DNA of 64,000 nucleotides from Monosporascus cannonballus (taxonomy: Eukaryota > Ascomycota > Sordariomycetes > Xylariales): the NCBI GenBank assembly GCA_004154925.1, contig QJNS01000311.1, positions 17,414-81,413 of the forward strand, in the 5' to 3' direction. How positions within the stretch are numbered: the stretch's first letter is position 1; each line of letters begins with the position of its first letter. The position numbers and the translations under genes are program-made. Under the pieces are notes generated by a model. The model searched no databases. It worked only from the letters and a program-made list of their open reading frames with translations, and was not told where the DNA came from. Positions 25,172 through 35,887 of this stretch are shown piece by piece.

Positions 25172-25558
25172 TATTACGATTTGACAAGCTCCGGTCTTAA
25201 GAAACGGTTAGGCAGGAGTATACGGGCTACCTCCCGGGTTACGTAACGGTGATCATTATTAAGTTAGTGATTATTAGTGATTAAAGGCAATCCTAAATAA
25301 TCGTAATCATTATTAACGGCGTAATTACGAATAATTAAGTTAAGAATAAAAAAAATATATACGCTTATTAAATCCATAATTTAAATAACTTTAGTTGGTA
25401 ACATTTATTAATACCAATCGTTTGTAATAAGGTATTTCCGGTATTAAAAGACGTAATACGATTATTATATCTATTGCTCAGATTCCCACGATATTCCTGC
25501 CAACATAAACCCGTGGACTTAAGGTTTAATAGTTGGTTAAACCCTATAGCTCGTCATA
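25172..25558 (+). repeat. 3' LTR of element D
   Basis: 387 bp, ending CTCGTCATA and followed by the TSD ATTCT. Its last 120 bp is nearly un-mutated (CCTGCCAACATAAACCCGTG), unlike the same part of the 5' LTR, so mutation was uneven between the two LTRs. Confidence 0.9.
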
Positions 25559-25562
25559 ATTC

Positions 25563-25638
25563 TGTAGGAATATATAACTATATTACGCTTGAACTTTTAA
25601 TGCAGTTCGAGCGCTCGATGTTTTGCAATAATCCAACA
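25563..25638 (+). repeat. 5' LTR (76 bp) of the TRIM
   Basis: TG...CA ended. It differs from the 3' copy by a handful of changes, mostly transitions. Confidence 0.82.
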
Positions 25639-25651
25639 GGTTATGAGCCCT
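25639..25651 (+). promoter_or_regulatory. half-tRNA-type primer binding site of the TRIM
   Basis: GGTTATGAGCCCT abuts the LTR. Its complement AGGGCTCATAACC is the conserved anticodon stem-loop of eukaryotic initiator tRNA-Met, with CAT as anticodon. Known Ty1/copia-group elements (copia, Ty5) prime from a 5' half of this tRNA. Inference: the helper is a copia-type element. Confidence 0.75.
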
Positions 25652-25848
25652 CGTAGCGCAGCGGTATCATTGGTGGTTTGGCTTCGCCATCGTATAAAAC
25701 TAAGTCGAATACGGGTTTCTTGCTACTATAACTGGTCACCATGGATGGATTTTTTACCAATACCGGCGATAACCGATACCAGCCGCTAATAACAAGATGC
25801 TAAAGATTTTGCGTTCGAATCCCATACGGGCATTAATAATTCTATAAT
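25648..25848 (+). other. possible tRNA relic inside the TRIM
   Basis: GCCCTCGTAGCGCAGCGGT (25647 on) resembles a tRNA acceptor strand plus D arm (A box). GCGTTCGAATCCC near 25830 followed by ACGGGCA resembles a T arm (B box) and acceptor. They are about 170 nt apart and the acceptor pairs only partly. It may be a decayed tRNA with an intron or a chance resemblance. Confidence 0.25.
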
Positions 25849-25887
25849 CTATACCTTTATCCGATCGCGTATTAAGCTGTATCTTAC

Positions 25888-25894
25888 GAGGGGA
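25888..25894 (+). promoter_or_regulatory. polypurine tract of the TRIM
   Basis: GAGGGGA ends exactly where the 3' LTR begins, the expected position for the plus-strand primer. Confidence 0.65.
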
Positions 25895-25970
25895 TATAGG
25901 AATATGTAACTATATTACGCTTGAACTATTAACGCAGTTCGAGCGCCCGATGTTTTACAATAATTCAACA
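25895..25970 (+). repeat. 3' LTR (76 bp) of the TRIM
   Basis: Same length as the 5' copy. The TGTA start has become TATA (RIP-type). Followed by the TSD CATTC. Confidence 0.82.
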
Positions 25971-28955
25971 CATTCGAATAAACGCTTTAAAAAACTTTCA
26001 GAATAATAGACAAAGAAGTAAAAGCCGAAATATAATTTAACGAATGGTAATAAATAAAGTTTATACCCAATTACGGTAATATTTTAACATGACTGGTTTT
26101 AAAACTAAATTAAAAGCAAAAAAGAATTTATAAGTACATTTTTCGAAGGTTTTAAAAAATAGATTAAAAAGAGCTTTTAAAATAGATGAACCGGAATATT
26201 TCAATAATTCTAAAACTATACTAATTAAAATCAATAACTGATAATATATTTCAAAAGTCCGACATTGCAAAATTAGAGTTAATAATAATATATAATATAT
26301 ATCATATATTAATATGTTTCGATATAATAATAATAATAATGTTTTTTATAAAATAATATTACAACTTATATATTTTTATATTACTTACAAATATAATTAA
26401 ACCGGAATTTAAAATCTTAAGTACGGCAAAATAAAACATAGAATATATAAATATCAAAATCTTAAAAACATCCAATAAAATAATTAAATATTAATATAGA
26501 ACAATAGATTAATAGAAATAAGAAATAATAATTAAATTATTAACCTCATTTAATCGTAATACGAAAATAAGATATATTAATCAAAATTCGATGCGAAATA
26601 TAAAAACAAAATATTAATCTAATAAGCGTTTTAAATATATTAAAATGCCTTAAAATATTTATAAAAACCTCATAAATAAAGAGAAAATATTAGTCTGAGC
26701 ATTTTAGATTAATACTGCAAAATATATATTATTTTTTAAAAAATTAATAATATTATTATATTATTGTATAATTCGTATATTTGAAAAGATGTTCGATTTT
26801 TTATATTAAACGGGAATAGAATAAAATTTATACGTAATATATTAATAGTTTCGAATTATTATTTTATAGAACGAAATTAATTAACAAAATATTTTATAAA
26901 ATTAGCGTAAAGAAAATAATGTCTATGAAAAAACCTTTTTTATTATTGTAGCATATTTATTAAATGAAAAAGAAATTGATTTAATAAATGATAAAAACGT
27001 ATTTTTAATGAGATTTATAAACATTTATTTTCAATTAATATTTATTATAAACACAGAAAATAAAGGAATTGTTAAGACAAACATTTATAGTTTTTACTCG
27101 AAGTTTTTATAAATATATTATAAGCTTATAATAATAAGATATAATATAATATACGAAAAAGTTAGATATTTTATAAACAAAATATTATTAGAAAATGACT
27201 AAACTTAAAAAAATTAATAAAACTTTACTAAAAACCTTTTAAATGTAATAATAAAAACTATTATCAATTTTATTACTTTATAAATAGAATATAAATATAG
27301 TAAGATAATATAATAATAAATTAGAAAGTGCTATGTGGAAATTATATAATATTATATATATTATAAAATTTAAATTATAATAAACATACAAACTAAAACA
27401 TTATATAATTATAAACATTAAAGATTAAAATTTACTTATAATAACGAAACGACTAAAGGAAAAACATATTATTTCGCAATTTTTATCTAAAAATTATATT
27501 AAATAAAGTATTTCTCTATCGTTTTATTTCAATATTAAGATATAATTTTTAAAAAAACACAAATATATAAGTATAAAGCCATAATCGATAAAACGATTAC
27601 TAAAAAAATTAAAAACTAAAGCTTTTAATATTTAATAGAAAAGCGCGATATATACCTTATTATTTAAAAGTATAAAATATAAACAAAATAAGTATTAATA
27701 AGAAGACGACATATATTTTTTATTATTAAAGCAAAATTTAAATGATTAAATAACGATATAAAATAATATGTTAGAAAATTAAAACTTTAATTGATATATA
27801 ATTATAAAATAATGAAAATATTATTAATAACATTGTGAGAAAATATTATAAAAATATTGATTTACGAAAGTTTACCTCAATTATAATTTTAATAAAATGA
27901 AAATAAAGGTTTGAAATTATTAATAAATTACGCCGTATTTTTTATATTTTTGAAAAACAGTATATTATAATTTATAGTTAATTATCCTTACTTAATTAAT
28001 ATTTTAATTTAATATTATATAATATAAATATTAAATATGGAACTCAAAATTTGAAATTATAAAACCCAACAATTTATAAGATCTCGTTTTAATAATAAAT
28101 ATAAGAACATTTAAATAAATGAGAATTAAAAAATATTTTTAAAATAAAATACGGATTATTTAAATATTTAATTCCATTAAAAGGTTTTACAAACGTAGTA
28201 GTAACTTTTGAACAGAAAATAGATTATATATTACGAAAATACTTTAACAGTTCTATTTTTTTTTAAAAAAAAAGAAACATATATATAAAAGACGTTAATA
28301 AAGTTATTCAAGTTTATAAGACTTTGTAACATTAAATATTATATACAAATTAATTTAGTAAATACACAATACAATATTCAAAATATAACATTATTTTAAA
28401 GTATATTAAAATAAATTTTAAAAATTTTATCGTAATTATCAAATAATATATTTTAATGACGATTTCAAAACAAATACAAATATTTTTTTTTAAATTTCTT
28501 AATTATTACTAAATATTTATTGGTAATGGTAATAAAATTATTATATCTTTTTATTAATTTATGTAAAACCTTTTTTAAAATAAATATTATTATTTATAAA
28601 AACGCTTTAAAAGATAACTAAGATAAAATTATTAATTAATTAAAGTTTAATATATATCTTTGCAAATATTATCTTACGATTAAAATTGATATTTTAAAAT
28701 ATAAATAAAATATAATACTTAAATAGAGAAATAGTTAACGTAAATTACATTTTATTTCGTTATATATACAAATTTAGAAAAATTAAATTTAATTATATTA
28801 TTCTTAATAAAAAACTTATATCCATTGTTATACTTTTTCGAATATTAGAAATTTTTTAAAAATTATCATTAAAATAAAATTTATATAAATTATTACATTT
28901 TGACTTTCCTTTTTATAATTAAAACTTTTACGAAAAAATAATTATAATACTTCAA

Positions 28956-29162
28956 TATAAGAATACAGCCCCTATAAGAATAAGGCTGATAGCCGACCAG
29001 CAACCGATCAGCCACCGACCCACTTACTAATATAAATCCACTATCTTGCAGCTAGTGGAAAACGCTAGATGGAAGTAATCTAATACACTTATTTCTTGGA
29101 ATATGCTCTGCGACTGGTCGGAGATCACCTTATCTAAGCTTACAGGTATCTATTATCTTACA
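28956..29162. repeat. 207-bp solo LTR, second copy of 4218-4423
   Basis: Reads TATAAGAATACAGCCCC...TATCTTACA, aligned end to end with 4218-4423 and differing mainly by C-to-T and G-to-A. Flanks TTCAA (28951-28955) and TTTAA (29163-29167) fit a 5-bp TSD with one C-to-T. It interrupts RNase H of element C. Confidence 0.85.
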
Positions 29163-30564
29163 TTTAAAAAATTTCATATTTTAATTATATTATTATTTAC
29201 AAAACAGATCCAAAATATTAAAGTTAATATTTTAAGTAATTAATTAAATTTAGAAAATAAATTAATTAAATATAATTATATAAAATTTTATATAATATTT
29301 CAAAGTATTTAAAGTCAAGTTAAATTGTAATATTCGAAATTATCGTATATAAAATATATTAAAAGCTTAAAAGAGAAAATATAACTTATTTAAAATTAAA
29401 AAAGTTAAATTAGTTACAAAGTTTAAAGAGTATAAAACGGATTTAAAATATTATATATATAAATCAATATAATATAAATATATAAGAAATTATAAAACTT
29501 TAAATTGATTTTAATATAGTTATTAAGTTTGTATAACAAAATTAATAATTTAAAAAATGTTATAATAATAAAATTATTACAATAAAAATCAAAGTATCAT
29601 ATTAGAAATTGCACAAAAAATTAGAATTATTATAAATTTTAAAAATTTATAGAGTTTACTTTTTCTATATTTTATTATTAAACTTTTGAATTTGAAAATT
29701 TCGTAATTAAATTATCTTACAATAATATATTAGTAATTACTAATATATTAATAAGAGCCTTATTATTTGTATTTAATTAAAACTTAAACATTTAACATAA
29801 ATAATATATAAATTATGTGATATATTTAAGTATTATAAAGATAAATGGTAAAATTTCAATATTAAAGTTATATTTATAATATTTTTTGTATTACGAATAA
29901 AATAATTACATTAAAAAGCTATATATTACGTATTTATAGTATTACTATTTGCCCAAATATTAAAAGAGTTTTAATAAATATTAATATTAATTTTATATTT
30001 AATATTTATATAAACGTCTACGATACATTTATTAACGTCAAAACGACATTTACGTCAATGTGATTTAAATAATTATAAAAAAATAAAAGTTATATTGAAA
30101 TTCGTACGAAATTTTATAAACCAATTTTATAATAAAACAGGTTTATATAATTGACTTTCTAAACAAAAAACCTAAATTATTTCATTAAAAAATATTTAAA
30201 TATAAGAATCCAATGAAACTTCAAATTTAAATAAATAGGCCTAAATGAAATTATGAAAACACATTTAAAAATAATAATTTGTTAAAACTATTCTTAAAAA
30301 TTAAAATTTATTTTTCTCTTAAATATCTTAATACAAGTTAATTATAAATACTATGAAGATTTATACGAAATAAAAAACCTGGAAATAAAAAACGAACTTA
30401 CTTAACACCTAATTAAATAAAAAAAAATTCGAAATTCGAAAATACTTCATAACTCGTCAACAATTTTATAAAAATTTAATACTTATTAAAGAGTTTTTAT
30501 GAATTAAATAAACTGAAAAATTACATTCAAATTAATATTTTACAAAAATAGTATTTACGAATTA

Positions 30565-30690
30565 TAACGTAGCTGGAAGCTTGTTGCATGCGCTCTTATA
30601 AGGTGGATTTGGGTACCCAAACTCCAATTGGGGTTTGGAATTGCCGATCTTTTGGTCTTGTGGTTAGCGTCGCACCCTCGCTTATTTGAC
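30565..30690 (+). mobile_element. 126-bp GC-normal insert with tRNA-like 3' part and 8-bp TSD
   Basis: Flanked by perfect ACGAATTA repeats (30557-30564 and 30691-30698) inside the AT-rich tail of element C. The last ~40 bp (GGTCTTGTGGTTAGCGTCGC, then ACCCTCGCTT) looks like a tRNA D arm and 5' anticodon stem. A GGTTTGGAATTGCC string just before resembles a B box. No TIRs. A short SINE or a reverse-transcribed tRNA fragment is possible. Compare 38247-38373. Confidence 0.5.
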
Positions 30691-31225
30691 ACGAATTAAT
30701 CGAACTTTAATTAATAACGTTTACATTTTTGAAAAATTTAAATTTCTATTATTGTTTTTGTTTTATAGTACATAAAATCATTAAGTTTGTCTAAAAATAG
30801 CAACCGCAAGTAATAAATTTAATACGTTATATTGAATATTATTACTGTTAATAACGAATACAAAATAACTGGACAAAAATCGGATAAAACGTTTTTAATA
30901 ATTAATTTTAAAAAAAAACTTTTTACGACATAATAATTAGCTATAGAAACAAGGACGTTTAGTTTATTATATAACCGATTACGGTATATATAGTCTTTAT
31001 AAGGTAAAACTATTTATATTATTTTATAAAAAATATTTATTAAAAAAATAAAAAACATATAATACAATTTCTAACCTTCTTATATCAATTAAATTAATTG
31101 AAATATAACGTTATTCGGTTTTACAGAAACGATATTTCGATTTACGATCGGATGTAATTAAAAAAAGCTAAATTTATTAAAGTAAATAAATCTTAAAAAT
31201 AAGATCTTTACAAAATAAAAAATCG

Positions 31226-31570
31226 TATTAGAACATAACAAATTACGACGTTTAAAAACAGTGATAATAATAAATTGCTAAAGGATTTGATAAACTAAAT
31301 TATATAATATATTACTAAGCTATTAATAGTAAGCTAATAAATCGAATAGTTAACTTATTAGTAACAGATTAAAAAGCTTAGAATATATATATATTTTAAA
31401 CTAATAATTTAAATCAAATAAAATTAAAATATTACTTTATCATCTAAAGTATTCTTAATATTATACAACGTAATTAAATTATTTTATCACTTAAACTTTT
31501 ACGATATTTTTGTTTATATAAACCCCTATAACTAAGATTTAATAATTAGTTAAAATCTCTAGTTATTAAA
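31226..31570 (+). repeat. 3' LTR of element C
   Basis: Begins TATTAGAACATAAC after AAAATCG (the same context as in D and F) and ends CTAGTTATTAAA. About 345 bp, heavily mutated. Confidence 0.65.
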
Positions 31571-31573
31571 TAC

Positions 31574-31761
31574 TGTAAAAGGCTTCACCTGAGCGGTCTG
31601 CAATCAGTTGCCAATAAGAGTTTATTTTCTAGCTAAAGAGAAAAGAAAGGGAAGATGAAAATACAGTTGTGTGTATTCGCATATAAGGCGCTGCGCTAGT
31701 GCTGCTTGGTACCGGCGTTTGTTCGGTGCTCCATAATAGGGCTTTATACAGCCCCATCACA
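31574..31761. repeat. 188-bp solo LTR at the right edge of element C
   Basis: TGTAAAAGGCTTCACC...CCCATCACA with a perfect TSD AATAC (31569-31573 and 31762-31766). GC-normal and un-mutated in an AT-rich setting, so recent or single-copy. It sits across the C/E junction. A TGTGTGTAT run lies near 31668. Parent element unknown. Confidence 0.88.
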
Positions 31762-31766
31762 AATAC

Positions 31767-34037
31767 TGTGGATTTATATTACGTAACTTAGCCCATTGTT
31801 TTCTTTTAGCTTTTATCGTTAAGATCTATTTGTAAAAGCCATAACTTGTAAAAATTTGGCATATTTTCTTTTTTTCGGAAATCTTTTTAAGCTATTTTTT
31901 TCGATAAATATACTCTTATTTTTAAAACATATTTAATAAAGATAACTAAGTATCGCAAACGTATTAACTTAAAAACAAACCGCAAAACTTTCATTAGTTT
32001 TACTTTCGCTTTTAAATTTGAAGTTATTCCTTATATATTTAGTTTTCGTTGTCAGAAACAGTATATTATATCGAATAATAGCGCTCGTTACGAAAATTAA
32101 GTTTTAAAAAACGTTATTACAAGAACCCGAAAGTGTCACCCTTATTGTTTAATAACATTAATAGAAAAATAAAGAGTTTAAAAAAGAAAACGTTATCCGT
32201 ATATTTATATTTAAGAAATATTTGCCAAAATTATAAGTTATTTTTCGTTAATTTAATAAGCTTCTATTACTACTAAACTGTCTTCGTATTTGATAAACCT
32301 TTTTTCATAGAAAGAATACCGAAATAATTAATTTTAAACGCTAAAACTTAATCGAATAAAAACATTCAATAAATATAAAACGTTTAAGAAAAAAATTTAA
32401 ATATTTGGAAGTTTAATTATCTATAGAAATCTTCGGTTAATCGCTTTTCGAAAGCTAATCCGCTAAACTTAATTAGAAGTTTTGTTTTAGTGGCGTTGTT
32501 GCTAATAAAAATTCGTTAATAGACGTTCGGTATTTAACAGATTTCTTACGAGCTTTCAAATATTCTCGAAGTCGAGGTATCTATTTTATTTAATTAAATA
32601 ATAAGTAAATACATCCTTTTTCTTTATATTAAAGATTTTCTTTACCTTATATATAGTATGAACTTCTCCTTTTATTTTATTTTATTATCCGTAAATTTTA
32701 ATAATATTTATTTCTAACTTATATAGAAATATACAGATGATTACATAAAGTTTAACCCTTAGTAATAACTGTAATTAATGGTTATTTTTCAAAATTATCT
32801 TAACAATTTTACATAAACTGATTTATTTAAAATCAAGTTTTTAGCGCGATCAGTTTGTTTAAATACTTTTAATAACGAAATAAACCTTTTTTCGAAAGTT
32901 ACCTTTTTCTTTTAAATATACTATTTATTTATTTAACTATATGCGATGTTTAATTTTATTTTAATTTTTTAATACAATTACTTTACCTAGTTTAACGTAA
33001 ATATTATGTTTAAGTTAATAAATTTATTTTTTATATTTTTATATATACTAAGTATATAGTCAAAAGTAATATTTATGGAAGATGTTTGAATATTATGATA
33101 ATAATTAATATTATATATAAATTAATCGATAAATAATTTCTCCATTTCATTATTTTAATTAAGTATTTAGTTACAGTTTAGACACATCAAATAATTTATA
33201 ATTCAAGTCGATTAAGATTATAAAGTTTTACTAAAACTGTAAAAGAAATAAAAGTTTCTTATTACAAATACTTTGAATACTAATACGTGTACTTTAAAGA
33301 TATTATTTAAAAATAATATATTATTTATTCGATATTTAAGGATTTGAATGTAATAAAAAACAAAATATCTTTATAAATATATTCATAAATTTAAAGATTT
33401 AATTATAATATATTTTTATTAAAACATATCCATTAAAATAAACTTAGTAATAAAGCTTACAATTAATATGATTTTCTATAAGGTTTATATTATTAAGTTT
33501 TCGTTTTATTAGAAAAGTTATATTATTATTATATTTTTTAGTTTCTTAATATACCTTATTTAATATTTCGCGTATAGTTATAATTTCGCATTAACGTAAG
33601 TATTTTTTTTTTAGATAATCTTAATAATTATAAAATGAATTTTAATTAAGTCGGTTAGAAATTCGCTTACTTATTTAAAATATTAATTTTGTTGTTTTTT
33701 AGGGTTTTTTATAAATAATAATAAATGAAAGTCTTTTATTTGTTTTGCATAATATGATTGTTGTTTTATAAGCTTTTTAATCGAAACAAACCGTATAAGT
33801 ATTTAATAAAACTTATAAATTTAAATATAATGTAAACAATTTTAAACGTATTCCAATTTTTGAAAAGATTACAGTAAGAATGCGAATATTTAATATACCT
33901 GCATAAATAATAAAGTGTAATTTGTTTTAATTGGTCGGTAAAACGTATAAAACGAAATATTTGTTTTTAATTAAACAATATATATTAAATTGTATAAATC
34001 TAATATTAATTTATTAATAATTATATAACGTACTATA
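31767..34037 (-). pseudogene. LTR remainder and interior of element E (reverse gypsy fragment)
   Basis: TGTGGATTTATATTACGTAAC at 31767 on matches the inner part of the B-type LTR (inverted sense). From about 31940 the sequence matches element B's 3' interior (ATCGCAAACGTATTAA, compare 4487). It continues in the same sense through integrase-like sequence (ATAACTTATAATT region near 33200). E is therefore a reverse element whose left LTR starts at 17510. Coding is destroyed. Its 5' half is missing: near the Fot1 insertion the sequence switches to a forward element. Confidence 0.6.
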
Positions 34038-35887
34038 CAAGTAAGTTGGACATATAAATAAGCTTAACACTTTTTGAAATTTCGTAATAATATATTCAAA
34101 TAAAACAATTATAACGCAGTAAATTAATTTAAATTAGTCGGATTCTTTATTGCTAAATATATTTACAGTTTTCTTATAAGTACGTATATTATGTCCGAAC
34201 TTACTGTAAACGTTATATTTCCGTTCCTTTCTTTAAACCCTTTTACGACGATTATTTTTAGTTATTACTAGCTGCGAACTTTTATTATTACTTTTTTTCG
34301 TAATTATAAAACCTTATACCTTTTTTATAATAAGTATTTTTCCTTTTTGAAAACGTATATTTTTAATTTTTCGGCGCTTAGTTAGAACGTAGTTTATTTT
34401 GTAAATGTAATTATTTTTCTCCGCAAGAAAAAACTATTTCGTACAAAAACATTAAGTTATTTTTTGTTAAAAAATTAACCGATATAATTATATTTGTTGG
34501 CGAGTTACCCTAGTAATTTCTGACTTTTGTTTACCAATAACGTTTTCGTTAAGTTGTTTTAGTAATATTTTTAAAGATTTTCACAAGTAGGAAAATAACG
34601 GAATTGGTAAAGATAAGCGGCAAAACGGTCGGTATAGGTATAATTAAAATTTGTAGCTGTGAAAAGACGGAATTGGGATCGAATAAAATAAATCCCGTTT
34701 TTACGAATGCGAATTTAATATTGCTAGTCGTTATAAGAACTTTAAATACGTTATACAAATTAGCGATAAAATCCATTTTAGTTATGTAAGTAACGTATTA
34801 CTATATAGAATTTTCGATATATAGTAAATAAATACGTTTTAATATAGAAAAATAGGATACGTTAAGAGATTAAAATGAAGAGAAAAAATAGATAAATATA
34901 TAAAGCGTATTAATATTATTATTCGCGTAATAGTTTTCGATTTCAATCGAATGATAACTTTTATAGCCGTTAAGGATCAAAAAACGTTTCGAACATTTGG
35001 TATGCATTTTAATATATTTATCGAAATATTCAATTTATTTTAAACTTAGTTTATTTATTGTCTAGCCGTTTTCGCTTATAGTAAACCTTTAGTCGGATAG
35101 AAGTACATTATCGTTGAACCAGCGAAAAAGGTGGTTTTTCCTAATAAGAATAATAAATAAGAGTAAAACTTAGCCTTAAAAATTAACGGCTTATATTATT
35201 ATATATTATTTCCGATTATTTATTAAGCTTATCCCGGTTTTTTGTATCTTTTAACGCTAATAATAATTATATCTATTATTATAAAAAATCTTATTTAAAG
35301 TTTTGTTTCGTCGAAATTATAAATAGTTTTTTTGCGATATTATATTTTGCGACTATAGCTCAGATAGGTTTAAACTATTTTCGAAATACTTTTGGATTTT
35401 TATGTAAAACCTTTTAATAATTTATGGGTTAATTTAAAAGCGTTTTAAATTTTTTTAATAGTTTAATAAAGTTAAATGTCTAATTAATCTCGAAACGTAT
35501 TATAACTTGTTACGTAAATAGCAAATTCGCCATATTTTTAACGTACCAAAGCCGCACAAAAAAGGTTTGCGTATTTAAGTTAAGGATTTTTTCGATAATC
35601 TATTTTTTTTCGATCGGCGTCAATTTTTATAAAGAAGGGATAATATCGGTTCGGGCGCGTATATCGTTTTATCGCGTTTTTAGAGTGGAATATAAGATAT
35701 TATAAATAAACCCAAGCTGTTAATAACTAATTTTGGGAATATATTTCTTAGCTTGAATAGCTAGGTTTATTTTCGATTTTTTTGTAAGCCGTTCTATATC
35801 GTGGTTGTTAAGAAATAAGTAATTGAAGTCGAATAGTAAAATTGTTAAAAGAAAGTGTCCAGCTTATTTATATGTCCAGGTTACTTA
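34038..35887 (-). mobile_element. Fot1/pogo-like Tc1-mariner DNA transposon, RIP-mutated (1,850 bp)
   Basis: Terminal inverted repeats of about 35 bp match well (left AAGTAAGTTGGACATATAAA; right, inverted, TAAGTAACCTGGACATATAA, then AAGCT..ACACTTT). TA flanks both ends (34036-34037 and 35888-35889), the Tc1/mariner target site. Length fits fungal Fot1/Pot2-type elements. The minus-strand frame 34549-34776 holds a transposase C-terminal motif. Confidence 0.85.
34549..34776 (-). pseudogene. C-terminal fragment of Fot1/pogo-type DDE transposase
   Basis: 75 codons reading NLYNVFKVLITTSNIKFAFV, then KTGFILFDPNSVFSQLQ. The pattern (two helices, then NI..AF..TG..PFDP..V...L) is the conserved tail after the DDE domain in Fot1/pogo transposases. 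The catalytic part upstream (to about 35700 on minus) is present only as stop-ridden AT-rich sequence. The opposite frame at 34604-34789 is its shadow. Confidence 0.7.

Larger units (their letters stand above)
18778..25558 (+). mobile_element. Element D: Ty3/gypsy chromovirus-type retrotransposon, RIP-mutated
   Basis: Two 387-bp LTRs (18778-19164 and 25172-25558) with TGTTACGACC/TATTACGATT starts and GTTATA/GTCATA ends, and a perfect TSD ATTCT (18773-18777 and 25559-25563). It is 6,781 bp with no further insertion. A polypurine tract (AAAAAGGGGGGAAA, 25155-25168) precedes the 3' LTR. All domains are recognisable in order on the plus strand, making D the best reference for the family here. Confidence 0.94.
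25563..25970 (+). mobile_element. TRIM-like mini LTR retrotransposon (408 bp)
   Basis: Two 76-bp direct repeats (25563-25638 and 25895-25970) begin TGTAGGAATAT/TATAGGAATAT and end ATCCAACA/ATTCAACA. The right flank is CATTC (25971-25975). The matching left CATTC is at 18772-18776, moved 6.8 kb away because element D inserted one base inside the TRIM. GGTTATGAGCCCT follows the 5' repeat directly, complementary to the anticodon stem-loop of initiator tRNA-Met, and GAGGGGA directly precedes the 3' repeat. With 256 bp between LTRs it cannot encode anything, so it must have moved with help from another element. Confidence 0.85.
25976..31225 (+). pseudogene. degenerate gag-pol interior of element C
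   Basis: Extremely AT-rich with no useful frame. Alignment by eye to D shows the same order. RNase H remnants lie around 28790-28955 (a KFNYIILNKKL-like string) and continue after the solo LTR at 29168 on (NIKVNILSN, the end of RNase H). Integrase-like sequence follows, and a chromodomain-like TQHLIK-stop-KK near 30400. CpG sites kept in A, B and D are mostly gone, consistent with greater age or repeated rounds of mutation. Confidence 0.65.
17898..31570 (+). mobile_element. Element C: old Ty3/gypsy LTR retrotransposon carrying D, a TRIM, a solo LTR and a tRNA-like insert
   Basis: LTRs at 17898-18211 and 31226-31570 share TATTA(C/G)AA...TAACAA and TGATAATAATAAA motifs and the common 3' part. 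Flanks TACTT (17893-17897) and TACTG (31571-31573 continued at 31767-31768) are a plausible 5-bp TSD with one mismatch. Removing the later insertions leaves about 6.1 kb. The interior is the most AT-rich in the window and has lost much CpG too, so it is older than A, B and D. Confidence 0.75.

Noticed and set aside
26061..26270. 69-codon minus frame and similar short frames in AT-rich blocks
   Set aside because: Ile/Leu/Phe/Lys-rich chance frames in mutated retrotransposon DNA, with no motif and opposite to the coding strand of element C.
31574..31582. AAAGG after TGTA as a 3' TSD for element C (matching AAAGG at 17929-17933)
   Set aside because: The TGTAAAAGG belongs to the start of the 188-bp solo LTR with its own TSD AATAC, and C's LTR starts earlier (17898), so the match is coincidental.
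34604..34789. 61-codon plus-strand frame
   Set aside because: Shadow of the minus-strand Fot1-type transposase tail.
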